64,000 bases of DNA from Sciurus carolinensis. Its lineage: Eukaryota > Chordata > Mammalia > Rodentia > Sciuridae. Positions 26,314-38,650 of the stretch are shown piece by piece (the first letter of the stretch is position 1; the number at the start of each line of letters is the position of its first letter). The stretch spans positions 5,453,241 through 5,517,240 of the forward strand of contig NC_062213.1 in assembly GCF_902686445.1 (NCBI RefSeq), written 5' to 3'. Position numbers and translations under genes: made by a program. The notes below the pieces were generated by a model, which saw only the letters and a program-made list of their open reading frames with translations, made no database searches and was not told where the DNA came from.

Positions 26314-29127
26314 TAAGATGACTCCTTCCCTGTTCCCCTTTAGGGCCTTGCCTGGGATGACCTCCAAGGTCCTATGGAGCACTGAGGCTTATGAATTCTG
26401 TAACAGGAGGGACAGAATTGGCCTCAGCAAGTGCAATGTGCTGTGTGTGACCCTTCTGAACGCTCCAGTACAGCTGATTTTGTGCCTCTAGATCCTTTCA
26501 AAGCATTTCACGTGCATGTAGACCAAAGTTGCACGTGTGTACAATGGGATATTTAAGGGTAGCATCTTGTAATACAGATTTTTGGGAAGGGAATTGTCCC
26601 AGTTTCCCTTTCCTGGATGGTTTCACAGTGCTGAGAGAAGATGCGGCTCACAGACAAAGTGAGGAGAATTCTAGAGGAAAAAAGTGGATTGTTTAGGAGA
26701 GGGTTTGCAGTAGTGTGGGCTTTGGGCATAGGGCAATCCTTCCTGGGAGTTAAAGTCAGAACACAGGGAGAACCCAAGAGCATGGGGAATTGAGGGGTGC
26801 AGGCAGCTGGTGAGCAGCAGCCCCCAAGCCTGGGTCAGATAGCGCATGGTCCACCCATGGTGCTCTCCTGAGAAGCCCTAAACCTTGACTGAGCTGCTTG
26901 AAGACAAAGGAGGCACTTGGGCCAGGGAGTCTATGGGGCTGTCCATTCTCCTTGCATTCACGTTTGCTGAGAGCCTAGTGTGCTCCAGACAAGGCACCGG
27001 GGTCTGCACTGCACATCCTACTGTGGGGTCCTCAGGGTCCTTGAAATAGACCTTTCCTTCAAAGAGCGCACGTGCAGAGGAGCCGGCCAATCTGCATATG
27101 TGAAATTATAATACCGTAAGTGCTGTTGTAGCGGAGCTTGATAGAAAATGTTCCAGGACTTATCATCGTAGGAACAGGGAAGCAGACCTGGCCTTGGAAA
27201 ATTGCAGGCACAGTAGAATCCTGGAAGCGGCACAGTATTGTCATTCTGTGAAGCAAGTTCCTCAGCCCCTGGTTTGCTTTGAGGATTGGAAGATAAGACC
27301 TGGTGCAGAGTTGAGTGTCATCTCTGATGTCAGTGAGGTGAGACTAGTGAGGCCAGGCCACAGGGAATGTCCTGAGAGCAGCCGCTGTTCTGCTGGAAGC
27401 AGGAGGGGCGACAGCCGGGAGTAGGAAAGGCACAGCTCCCGTGCAGTCCTGGGTCCTCGAGAGGGGTTCCGTCCTCAGCAGGAGTCATAGCCGTCTTACT
27501 GTCCAAACCACCACTTTGTTTCTGGGGGTCCTTGGTCACCTAAATTCTCTAAACATCTGTTTCAAGATCTAAACAAACAAATGAATAAGGAATTTCTTTA
27601 AAATGGAGGTGAGATTGAGCCAAGAGAGAAGATGCGGATGCAAGGGAATAAGTAAAGAGTGTTCCCCTTGGTGGAGACTTGCTGGGTTCAGGGCGGATCT
27701 CACTGTGCTTGAACCACTCGTAGAAAGCAGGAACCTGGAGGCTCTGAGATGAGCAGACCAGGCTCCTGGACTTACAAGGTGCAGAGCCTGGCAGAAATCC
27801 ACACAAGCAGTGAGTACTGAGCCAGAGAGATGCCACTTAAACTGAGGGGGTGCCCAGTGTCCAGGGAGCTCATGGAGGGAACAGTTGAAAGCATGGGCTT
27901 TAGGATCAGATGGACCCAGGTGCAATCCTGAGGGCCTGCTTGCCGGCGGTGCTTATTTGAGTACTATGTACTAGGAGGCTGTTTGAAGGGTTAAATGAGA
28001 GTACTTATAAACTTGGCCATGCATTCAATAGGTGAACTTTTACTAGCATCAACCATATGCCAAGCCCTGATCTAGACCACATGAATAAGGCTTAATAACT
28101 GACAGGTGACTTTGAGCATGGTGAGAAGCAGTTCTGCTTGAAACCCAAAGGAAAGCTTTGCAGAAGAAATGGCCTTTGTGCTCTGTCTGGTGGTGAAAGA
28201 TGGATTCGGGAGGGTGAATTAGAGCTCGATTTTATCAGTGTAATTAGGGACACACTAAGGAAATGAAAGTCCATTGACTGTATAAAGAGGAAGCCCTGAA
28301 GGTTTGAGCAGAACAGCCTGATAGAGCTGAGTTTTGTAGAGATCCCTCTGGTAGGCTGGGCTGGAGGTGACATCAAGAGGGGGCAGGATCAGCAGGAGTG
28401 TTCACACCACCTGAAGTGGCAGTGGGGAGCAGTTTCTCCCTCTGTGCTGTTGGGAGCCCTGATGCTATTCTAATGAAGATTTGGAAGTCTGGGGACTCTT
28501 GGTAGAGAATCTGACCACCTGACAGGAATGGCCTCTGGCAAGTTTGCCTTCAGGACCTTCTGCAGAAGGATGCAGATATACCCACAGTGGGAGCTTATAC
28601 TTCTCTGCGGATGGAGGTAAAAATAGAACTGTCTTCCAGTCTCTGGATTCTGCAGGAAGAATTTCTATCTTGGCTCACGGTAGCAGGGAACAAAGGGAAC
28701 CCTTTAAGACTGTGGGAAATACCTGTCAAATAGGGCAAGCACTAGCTTTTCCAGAAAAGCAGTTTTTCACAGCATCAGTGAGATCCAGTAAGTATGAAGG
28801 AGGTGTGAAATTAAAACTTAACCTCAAAAGACCCTTAACCTTCAAAGAGAGACTGAAGAAAAGAATCCAAGTTTTAACCCTCAAATGGGGCAGGTCGATT
28901 TCCCCTGAGGTGTTTCCATTCTGGATAGACCCAGAAAGGGCCACATTTAAATAAATAAATAACAAGTTCCTTTAGTTACTGTTTTGCCATATGCACACCT
29001 ATTCTACTTTTCTTCTGAAATGTTCTTTCTACCAATCTTCTAACTGAATGTGAAACTAGCCTCAACTCTCAATTCAAAGCAAATCAGAATAACACTAATA
29101 TTACATTATACAACTGCCCTCCATGCA

Positions 29128-29345
29128 GGGTAGGGCTTGTTTCTAGGACCCCCGCAGATCCCAAAATTCATGGATGCTCAAAGCCATTATATAAAATGGT
29201 GTGGTATTTGCATGCAATATACACACATCCTCCTGGACACTTTACATCATCTCTAGATTACCTTCAATATCTAACATAATGTAAATTCTATGTAAATGGT
29301 TGATTTGAGTATTTGTAGGAAATGATTGTAAGAAAAGAGTCTGTA
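29128..29345. mobile_element. Tigger/MER2-like (pogo-type) DNA transposon relic
   Basis: The blocks GGACCCCCGCAGATCCCAAA, CATGGATGCTCAAAGCC, TTATATAAAATGGTGTGGTA, ATACACACATCCTCC and CATCATCTCTAGATTACC follow in the order known from mammalian Tigger/MER2 elements. Only one end is present and there is no transposase open frame. The right boundary is approximate. Confidence 0.65.
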
Positions 29346-30079
29346 CATGTTCAGTTTAGATGCTATTTTTTTCAGAATATTTTCAATCCCTGAGTGGTCA
29401 AATCTGCAGAGCTGGAGGATATGGAAGGATGATTATAATTATGGCATTATCAACAACTGCCATGCATATGGATAGCTCCAGTGTCAATAATAGATATGGT
29501 GAGGCTGATGGTTACAGTATCATTAAGTGTTACTGGCATTTTATGACTCCTCACTATTGACCAGATGCTGTGCTTAATTAAAGCCATCTTCTGCTCCTCT
29601 CGGGGAGTCCTGGTAGTGACCCCATGGTTCCAGTGTGATCGTCAACCTTGCTGACCCAGAGAGGTGGGGCAGAGGAGGTTAAAACCTGGCCTGACCCACA
29701 GTGTGCAGGCAATGCTTCTGGGACTCGCCCCCTGGCAGACAGGCTTCATGGCCCGCTGCCCCCTGTTCAGCAAGTCCCCACCTGAACATCCATCCTGGTC
29801 ACCCGGTTGGTTCCATGACCTGCCTTTCCCTGCTCACTGGCCTCAGCAACCTCCACTGCGTTCCACTGTGCACTGGTTTACCCGCCTCCCTCCCTCGCTA
29901 CCATCCATAAGGGGAGCGCCTCCCCTTCACCTTGATGTCCCGGCGCGTGGCGTGAGGCTGCTCCTATTTGAACACAGGAATTAAGCCAGAATAGAAGGTC
30001 AACTTGGTTTCCCTCTCAGTATTTTGAGTGGGAACAGGGATGGGCCTCTCGGGTGAAGCCCCTCCCCAACTCTCCTGAG

Positions 30080-30560
30080 CATGTGCAGTGTCGATGCCGC
30101 CACCTGGGCTGCTTGTCATCAAGGCCCTCTGCCCGCTAGACCTGCAGTCTCCCTGGAGTGCTAGAACACACCCGCGAGGTAGTGGTGGCCACACCCACAC
30201 TAAGGTGAGACCGGAAGGCGAGGCGGCCGGAAGCAGATTGCACTGATACGTCGTAGATCAATGAACGTGGAAAAGGACACGGCAGGCAAGATGACCCCAA
30301 GCCCCAGTGAGCCCCAGTGAGGTGACCGTGATGCTCTTGCTGGCTCCCTCGCGTCCTTCGATTCTGGAGTTGATCACGGCCGGCACACCCAAGAGTGGAT
30401 CTCCACGAGCAAGCGCGGTGTGCGGGGATCTGTATTTGTGCACTGAGTACTGCTGGCCACCGTGCTCGGGGAGTGCTCCGTCAGTGGCGATGGCTGGCCT
30501 TGACTGTTCTCCTGCTTGGCTCAAGGCGGTGGATGTTCTTTGATGTTCTTCCACACAGGT
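30080..30560. other. CpG-rich patch within an intron
   Basis: About two dozen CpG dinucleotides occur in some 450 bp, for example in GGAAGGCGAGGCGGCCGGAA, TACGTCGTAGATC, CCTCGCGTCCTTCG and GAGCAAGCGCGGTGTGCGGG. The flanking intron is CpG-poor, as expected for methylated mammalian DNA. It could be a small CpG island (an alternative or antisense promoter), a recently arrived GC-rich retrocopy, or chance. I could not match either strand to a known protein. It lies about 400 bp before exon D. Confidence 0.5.
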
Positions 30561-30831
30561 TCAGGAGGGGGCTTGCCCCAGGTGCCAGCACTGTGAGGAG
30601 CCCTGTGAGCAGGGTGCCCTTCTGCCCCATTCAGCGGCTGCTCTGGGCCGTGTGGCCTCAGGGCTCTGCCGTCCTCAGCTGGCACGCTGGTGGCCTCTCA
30701 GGGAGGCGTCCCATTACACAGCTGCTGGATGTGTCATTCGTGGCTGCTGAGCACACATGGCAGTGGAGCCTCTGTCACCACAACATCCACAGGTGTCCTA
30801 TTCCAACGCCGGAGGGGTGAACTCCTCCTAA

Positions 30832-31344
<513 letters not shown>

Positions 31345-31735
31345 TGAGTGGTGAGGGGCTTCCCCCAGACAGTTGTGTGGACACTGAAAGGCTGTTGGGA
31401 CTGAGTCATGCCTGACTTCAAAGGCTGGCTCCATCTTTCATTTGCTCATTCTTTGAGGACTTTCCCCAGCTGTTGAGTTAATACTGTCTTGGAAAGTCAT
31501 GTGTATCCAACACTTTAGTGAATGTGAAGTCCTTAGCCTGGTCCCTGGTGCTTGGTAGTCACTCAATCATGCACATCCTGTCCTTTCCCTTGCTCCTTCT
31601 CCCCAAGAACCCCCTGTGGCTACTCTCCTGTGATGTGTAGGGTTTAGTGCAAATGGTGGGACCAGCCCTATTTCTCCTGAGCCAGTATGTGATGTGTTTC
31701 TGTTAGTGATCTGCTCAGAAATAACCAGCTTATAT

Positions 31736-32360
31736 TATTCAGGGTTGTCAAGAAAAGCAGGACCAATAGGACAGGTTCCTTGCTCTTCGTAAAGAACTAA
31801 GAAATCACAGTCAAGGATAATAAGAAAGAGAACATTCTCTCTCACTGACTCACTCCTATGTGTTCTATTCAGACCTTCAGTGGACTAGACAAGTCCCATA
31901 CACAGTCGTGGGGGCAGTCTGTTTTACTCAGTTTTCCAGTTTGCATATTGATCACATTCAGAAGCATCCTCACAGTCATCTAGAACAATGTATCACCACA
32001 CTTCTGGGTACCCCATGACCTAGACAAGTTGACATATGGAACTGATTATCACGTGACCCATGGCATGAGTGTAAAAAGCCTTCTGTGCTCAGCCAGCACC
32101 CAAGAGGTGCTCTATCCTCCTGTCCAGCTGGGCTCCATGCTCAGACTGTCCTGAATCACAGTACCACACCAGCTCGCTCACCTCTGACATCATCTCTCCC
32201 AGCTCCCAGACCTGGCTTGGAGATCTGCCTGCAAAAGTTGTCCATCGCATCTCCATGTGGCTCCAGCCACTGTGTCTAGTGTTCTCAAGATCCTGAGAAG
32301 CAAACGGAAGGGCTGGGAGACAGGGAACTTGAAGCAGAACAGGACTTGGTGACATGTAAG
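31736..32360. mobile_element. LTR-like interspersed repeat relic, copy 1
   Basis: It opens with TTCAGGGTTGTCAAGAAAAG and CAGGACCAATAGGACAGG and continues with TTCTATTCAGACCTTCAGTG, CACAGTCATCTAGAACAATG and GACAAGTTGACATATGGAAC. These blocks belong to a widespread mammalian repeat family with the motif "agagaaacagaaccaatagg". I regard it as LTR-derived (ERVL/MaLR group) but cannot name the subfamily. The end is approximate. A related copy lies at 34826-35290. Confidence 0.55.
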
Positions 32361-33202
32361 CAGCAGACATTAGAGCCAGTTTGCAGGTGAATCCCATGAT
32401 CTATAGATGCAGGACCTCAGGTGACCACTGAGATTCCAGAACCTGGTTTCCCCAGCACCAGCACAGAGTCACTGAGTGATTGAGGAAGTTACTAGAAAGC
32501 ATGGAGGGAGCTCTCTTTATTACCTCACATGCATGAGAGTGCCCCCAAACTGGGGTGGGGCACACATAAGATCAGAAGACTGATCTTCCTGTCTCCATCC
32601 TGAAGGTCTGCAGCAGAATGTCCATCCTGCCGTGGATGCTGTGGTGTACTCCCTGGTTGTCTCCCAATCCCCTCTGGGAGCACTGATGGCTGAATTCGCA
32701 GGACCAGTTGCTTTCTAAGGTCCTCAGGCGTTGACTGAAGTGTTGTGAACACATCACAGTCTAAGTTTCTCCTGTACCCAGTCCTACCTTCCCCACACAC
32801 ATGCTGGACCTTAAAGCCTCCATAGTAGGCCTACCATCTGAAGATCTTCAGCTCAGACTGCTTTCTAGAGGACATGGCCTGGGAATATAAGTGGCCTAAT
32901 AGTCACAGCTCAATTGGAAGCATTTTAAACACTGTCTCCAAAGTTGAAGTCTTTAGTTGGTTCTATAGAAGCAAATGAAAATGATATGACCAACACTTTC
33001 CCTGAAGGAACTGGGGTGCACAGCTCCCTGCATGTGCTGTATGACTTGCTCAGAGGCCACCGCTGCAGTCAGGCACACTCTGACTTCCTAGGACAAACCC
33101 TTTCTCCCCAGTGCTATAGAAGTCTCAGTCTCCTCCCCTGAGGCTCTTGAGTGGTGGGAGTAGAGACCATCTCATTAGTTGGCCTTTGCCAGGGCCCAGC
33201 AC

Positions 33203-33259
33203 CATGCCTGAACACAAAATCTGTGCCCAAGCATGCCTGAACACAAAATCTGTGCCAAG
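33203..33259 (+). repeat. 29-bp tandem duplication
   Basis: The unit beginning CATGCCTGAACACAAAATCT and ending TGCCCAAG occurs twice directly adjacent, the second copy lacking one C. It lies in a MIR/L2-like tail region. Confidence 0.9.
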
Positions 33260-33554
33260 TAAATGGCACAGATAAATGGTCAGCCATATGGAAAACTGGA
33301 CAGTCCAGGCTCTGGGCCACTCAGACTGATCCTTGCTGTGTATGGGAGCAGACATGATCCTAATGGGAAGGAGCTGCAGGGTGATGGCTATTTCCATGGA
33401 CATGTGAGGGCGTCATAGGGCTGCCCTGGGCAACAGGGGGACCTAAGGGCTGGCGTGTGATGCACACTGTGGACACTCTTACGGATGAAGTGTCTGGGTG
33501 TGACCTCGTCCAGTCTCCAACTTAGAGACTGTCGTAATATGGTTCAGAAAAGAT

Positions 33555-33770
33555 TTTGGGACAGATGCTAACTGTGATCACTGATGTGGGACTTGGGGGA
33601 GCTTATTAAGTCCTTTGAAAACTCAGTTTTCTGAACTGTGAGATGGGATAATGCCTTTCCTTCCAAGAAGGTTTCAGAGGTTGACGTGTAAAAACATTAC
33701 AGAAATAGACTTAGTGGGCACTAAGTACGGTGTGGCATTTTCTGTTTTTTCCTTTTGTTGGTTGTGTCTG
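33555..33770 (+). repeat. MIR-like SINE fragment
   Basis: The blocks GGGACTTGGGGGAGCTTATT, ACTCAGTTTTCTGAACTGTG, AGATGGGATAATGCCTTTCC and TTAGTGGGCACTAAGTA follow the MIR consensus order. Confidence 0.7.
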
Positions 33771-33922
33771 GGGATGTGTGTCAAAGCAGACCTGACTGTC
33801 TTTTATAAGAGTTGCAGAGAATGACTTATTTGTGGGTGCTTGGCAATGAATTTGCTCATGGAACTTAACTCAATGGGTTATTTTCAGGACTTGCTTCTTT
33901 TCCTGAGCATTTTCCATTTCAG

Positions 33923-34209
33923 TCCCCTCCAACGATATAATGTGGTGCTGCGCGCCCACCCTGAGCCTTCCCACCTGGCAAGGGCTGCCAAGCAAAGAAT
34001 GAAATCCACCCCGCACTCCCCCGGGAGCCCTGCACCAAATCCCCGAGAAGCCCAGAGCATTAGCAAACGGCTCTGGAAACTGCACAGATTGCAGCCTCGG
34101 CTGGAGGGATTAGGCAGGGGCTCCCTTTCAAAGAAGCTGGTCCCAGCAGAGGCGTTTGCAAAACTAGTTTTGCAGCAAAACGAACTGATAGGCACAGGCA
34201 TCATGAGAG
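33923..34209 (+). other. Exon-like open segment of unknown status
   Basis: A plausible acceptor (TTTTCCATTTCAG, ending at 33922) and donor (GAGAG|GTGAGG, starting at 34210) bracket 287 nt inside a 188-codon open frame. Read in that frame it gives RYNVVLRAHPEPSHLARAAK and later KLVPAEAFAKLVLQQNELIG. I recognise no domain. A direct join to exon D of FAM135B (phase 0) reads into a stop within six codons, so it is not a normal coding exon of that protein. The opposite strand is also open for 155 codons, which argues for base composition instead of coding selection. It could be a poison exon, an exon of a non-coding transcript, a conserved element or nothing. Confidence 0.25.
34157..34174. repeat. 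Perfect 18-bp palindrome
   Basis: TGCAAAACTAGTTTTGCA is identical to its own reverse complement. About one such palindrome per 260 kb is expected by chance. Confidence 0.95.
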
Positions 34210-34825
34210 GTGAGGACCCGTGCAGCTGCCCTGCCCCTCTGTTAGCCCAGGTCCTCTCCGGTGGCCACTCTGCTGCTGCTCCTTCCACAAGTAGACCGGT
34301 GTGTTCAGAGCTGCTGGAGAGAAGCTTGGGCTCCTCCCTGTCTCCAGCCATCGGGTTTGCACAGGAGGAATCGCTGACCCTCTTTGCCTCACAGTGTATC
34401 TGACAATAGGGACACTCAGGCCAGCCTCTCAGGGTTGCTGAGAAGATTAAATGACATCACCTTATAAGGGCCTCAAGAACATACAACCTGGCACAAAATT
34501 TCCCAAGAAAACTCTCCTCTGATATTGTTTCCTTGTCATTTATTTATATAATTAAATAAACTTTTATTGCCACAGCCCCAGCCCCAGCTCCAACGTGGTC
34601 TTGTGGGTAGGACCCTGCATAAAACATCTTAAATATGGTTTTGTTCTTGGCTTCCACTCTCACTTGCTGTGTGAGCTCAAGCCCCTGACTTGCTCTCTCT
34701 GGCTCTCAGTTTCCCAAGGTGTAGGAAGAGAGCTGGATGAAACCTTCCAGGAGTCTCCTCCTGCTTTTTGCTGCTTTTATTGCAATCTCCCTGACACTGC
34801 CAGATTCAGATGGGGCCATTGGTCC

Positions 34826-35290
34826 ATGCTTCTCCAGAGCAACAGAATCCAGAAGCTGTACATGTGCCTGTCACTGTGTGTGTGCGTGTGTGTGTGTGTG
34901 AGGTATCTCCAGTTGAAGCTGGAGTTTTAACTCAGGAAGTGTGATGCCATCTCTTTCCACACTCATAGGGAGAAAGAGATTTATTTTAAGATTTAGCTCA
35001 TGCAGTTGTAGAGGCTGGCAAGTCCAGAATCTTTGGGGCAGGCTGGTAGGCAGGAGACCCAGGGAAGGGTTGCATTCAAATCCAAAGGAATTCTACTGGC
35101 AAAATTCCTCCTGCTTTGGGGGAGGTCAGTCTTCCTTCTACCAGGACCTGGGACTGCTTGGATGAGGCCCACCTATATTGTGGGGGTTCATCTGCTTTAA
35201 ACAAAGTCCGATGACTTCAGTGTTAATTTTTTGCAAAATGCTATCAGAGAAGCACTTGCAATGTTTGGCCAGAGAGCTGGGTACCACAGC
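34826..35290. mobile_element. LTR-like interspersed repeat relic, copy 2
   Basis: The family motif appears as CTTCTCCAGAGCAACAGAAT. It is followed by a TG-rich insertion (34875-34900), TAGAGGCTGGCAAGTCCAGA, GGTAGGCAGGAGACCCAGGG, GGAGGTCAGTCTTCCTTCTA and TGGATGAGGCCCACCTATAT. It is the same family as 31736-32360 but keeps a different part. Confidence 0.6.
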
Positions 35291-36775
35291 CTGGCCAGGT
35301 TAGCACAGAGCAACCCTCGCATCTGGAAAATCCCCAGTTCCTACTGGCCTCCACTGAAGAGCCAGAGTCCAGTGACCGGTTGGGAGAATACCATTCTCCC
35401 TGCAGGGAGGCTGCACACTCCTTTCTGGTGCCTGAAGTGAGTAAGGTGGATCCACTGTGCAGAGGGAGGCGTGGCCCCCGGCGCAGACCCTCCTCTAGAG
35501 GAGATGGGGGAGGGCTTCAGACTGAGAGCATCCGCTAAGCTCCTACTGGGTGCAAGTGTCCGTGTGCTGCAGGACCAGGAGAGCGCAGTGGGCCCTGTGG
35601 TCTAGAGTGACTCCCGGGGCAGTTAGAAAAGCCGATCTCACAAGTGCACAAAGCTTGATGGGCCTCATTTTGGAGCCCACCTTGGAAGGCCTGCTCTCCC
35701 TCCAAGTCCCCGCTGAGCCATCTGTGCACATGGACTCCTTTGGTTCACACAGTGACCTTTGCTTTCCTTCTGCGGATGGGGAACTGGAGCCACAGAAAGG
35801 CTGGGTCCAGGCCCAGCTGGCGTCAGGGCCCAGTGAATGTGAGGCGTCTCCCAACCCCTGTCATTGGCTGCCAGGTTAATGGAAAACCTGGCAAAAGATG
35901 CGCCTGTCTCCCCAGCCTCTAAGACCCCTAGGGCAGGGCAGGCCTCCTCTCCTGTGTGCCTGGAGATTGGTGCTTCTAGGGCCGACCCTGAAGTGGAATC
36001 CCCTGTCCTCCGCCTGACTTGGAAGACTTTCCCACATACAGGAGCACATGTCACTGAGATGGTTCAAGGTCACTCTTCTGAGGTTGTTTTCCTTTTAGGA
36101 TGAACTGCAGAAAATTGCAGAACAGTACTGTTCTGAAAGGGGAAAATGCTCACGACCCAGCTTACCTGGCGAGCGCAGCTGGCTTCACAAAGCCCCTTCC
36201 GTGCAGAGTCCTGTGTCATGATCGCCTCTTCCCCACTGGCAAGAGGTGTGCCTCTGGTGGGACAGGCTGTGGAGGGGAAGCTGAGGCACAGTGCCGACTC
36301 CCAGGCTGGAACGTCCCCTCCCCAGGAGTGCTCTCCTGTGCACCCTTTGCCCCTGTTTGATGGGACTCTGTGCCCTGTGCCCTTGACTGGAACAGACATT
36401 TGCTTCTTGCTGGGAACACCCTGGATCCCTTCTATGAGGGTCTCCATGCACACGTAAGACACAGACTTCCCTCTTCCTGTTAGAACATCGCTGTGTGGCT
36501 TCTGGCCTGCGGCATCTCTGAAAGCAGAGGCACCATCATCACTTCCCTCGTTAATGGGTGATAACCAAGCATCAGCGCAAGAAGTCAGGATGCAGCAGAG
36601 AGCGGAGGGGCAGAGGGGCTGGCACCGGCAGGTCTCCCGCGGCGCTGGAGGCCACATGAGGTGGGGGATGCACTTGCTTCCTCTTCTTTCCCTGAGGACT
36701 CACCACAGAGACTTAGCATCAACAGTCACAGTGCTCAGAGTGACAGCAGTTTTGGGGACCAAGTGAAAGTTTAGA

Positions 36776-37572
36776 CTTTTTTATTTATTTGTACAGACTA
36801 CATTTTGAATCATTGTACACAAATGGGGTACATCATTTCGTTTCTATGGTTGTGCATGATGTAGGTTCATACCATTCATGTAATCATATACGTATGTAGG
36901 TTAATGCTGTCTGTCTCATTCCACCATCTTTCATACCCCCCTCATTTCCCTCTATGTAATCTAAAGTTCCTCCATTCTTCTCTCACCCCCCACCTCCAAC
37001 CTCCATTATATATCATCATCTACTCATCAGGGAAAACATTTGGCCTTTGGATTTTTGGGATTGGCTTATTTCACTTAGCATGATATTCTCCAATTCCATC
37101 CATTTATCTGCAAATGCCATAAAATTATTCTTCTTTGTGGCTGAGTAATATTCCATTGTGTATATATACCAGTTTCTTTTTCCATTCATCTATTGAAGGG
37201 ATCAAGGTTGGTTCCACAATCTAGCTACTGTGAATTGAGCTGCTATACACATTGATGTGACTGTGTTACTATAGTATACTGATTTAAGTCCTTTGGGTAT
37301 AAACCAAGGAGTGTGATAACTGAGTCAAAAGGTGGCCATTCCAAGTTTTCTGAGGATTTTCCACACTGCTTTCCAGAGTGGCTGCACCAATTTGCAACTC
37401 CACCAGCAATGTATGAGTGTACCTTTTTCCCACATCCTCACCAACATCTATTATTATCTGTGTTCTTGATAATAGACATTCTAATTGGAGTAAGATGAAA
37501 TCTTAGAGTTGTTTTAATTTGCACGTCTCTAATTACTAGAGATGTTGAACACTTTTTCATGCATTTATTAAA
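36776..37572 (-). mobile_element. L1 3' fragment, antisense
   Basis: The T-run at the left is the A-tail. It is followed by the reverse strand of an L1 3' UTR and the C-terminal end of ORF2, with landmarks TTTCACTTAGCATGATATTC, CTGAGTAATATTCCATTGTG, TTTGGGTATAAACCAAGGAG and CCTCACCAACATCTATTATT. It is 5'-truncated near 37570, with only a weak hint of a target duplication (TTAGAC and TTAAAC). The ORF2 part is interrupted by stops. Confidence 0.88.
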
Positions 37573-37911
37573 CTTTTTTTAATCAGAAGAAAAAAGACAA
37601 ATATGGTCCAACCTAAGTTACATTCATCTTTACACCAATGCATTAAAAATATCTTTTAAGTTATTTGTTTTATGGATGTAGAAACCTACCAAGATCAAAG
37701 TATCTGTGACCCAGAAAAGTCACAATTCAGGTCTGGGAGTGAAGATTATCATTACTCTTTATTGTCTCCTGATGATGGACATGAGACGAGATAGCCCAGA
37801 TGGTTTCGCCAAGGTGGGGAGACGTGAACCTGGAACTCAGTGCCCTGTGTGATCTGTGTTTTGACGCAGCTCCTGGCGGTGGCAAGATAGCTGTGCGTGG
37901 AGGGCCCTGCC

Positions 37912-37931
37912 TGCGCGTGCGTGCGTGCGTG
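37912..37931 (+). repeat. (TGCG)n short repeat
   Basis: About four TGCG units, CpG-dense. Confidence 0.85.
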
Positions 37932-38256
37932 AGGGTGCTGAGCGCAACAGGGACACTGGGAATTTGTGGATAATGTGCTTTATGGTCAGTACCTGGGGTA
38001 GGATCCAGGGTCAGAGAGGATGTCCTCAGGGGTCACCACGTTGCCTCATGTGGCGGGATTGCTTTCGTTTGTAAGGCTGAATGACATCACTCTACCTGTG
38101 TCTACATCTAGTCTTCACCCATCTGTCAATGAGCACTGAGGTCCTTGTCATATCTTGACTGTTGTGAATGATGTGGCAGGACTCATGGGAGTACAGGGAT
38201 CTCCTTGAGGTACTGATTTAGACCAGTTTTGGATATATACTCAGAACAGGTGGTGC

Positions 38257-38437
38257 TGGTCAGGCACAATGGAGCGTGTCTGTCATCCCAGGGGCTTGGG
38301 AGGCTGAGGCAGGAGGACTGTGAGTTCAACTTAATGAAACCTGGTCTCTAAGTATAAATATTTGTGGGGGTGTGGCTCAGTGGTTAAGGGCTCCTGGGTT
38401 CAATTCCTGGTACATCCCCCTCACCAAAAAAAAAGAA
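38257..38437 (+). mobile_element. MEN-like B1-ID dimeric SINE inside the ancient L1
   Basis: The B1 half (GGTCAGGCACAATGGAGCGT, GGGAGGCTGAGGCAGGAGGA) is followed by the ID half (GTGTGGCTCAGTGGTTAAGG, GGTTCAATTCCTGGTACA) and an A-rich tail. L1 sequence continues uninterrupted on both sides, so the SINE inserted after the L1 was fixed. Target duplications are too eroded to be sure. Confidence 0.85.
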
Positions 38438-38574
38438 GAAGCATTGCTGGACCACACCCTAGCTCTCTCTTCCGCGTTTTGAGGAACTTCTGTCATTTCC
38501 GAGAGCGCCTGGCACCGTCTGAGAGCTCCCCCAACAGTGCACAGGATTCCAGTCGCCTCAGGGCTTTGGCTACT

Positions 38575-38650
38575 TCATGTCTTTTCCTTTCCCTTCTGTC
38601 CTTCTTCCCTCCTTCTCCCCTCTCCCTCCCTTCCTCCCTTCCTCCCATTG
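38575..38650 (+). repeat. Pyrimidine-rich (TTCC/CCCT) tract
   Basis: About 75 bp almost entirely C and T, with repeated CCCTTCCT units. Confidence 0.9.

Noticed and set aside
36070..36657. Minus-strand frame of 195 codons.
   Set aside because: No domain and overlapping frames on both strands in GC-rich intron. No conserved residues recognised.
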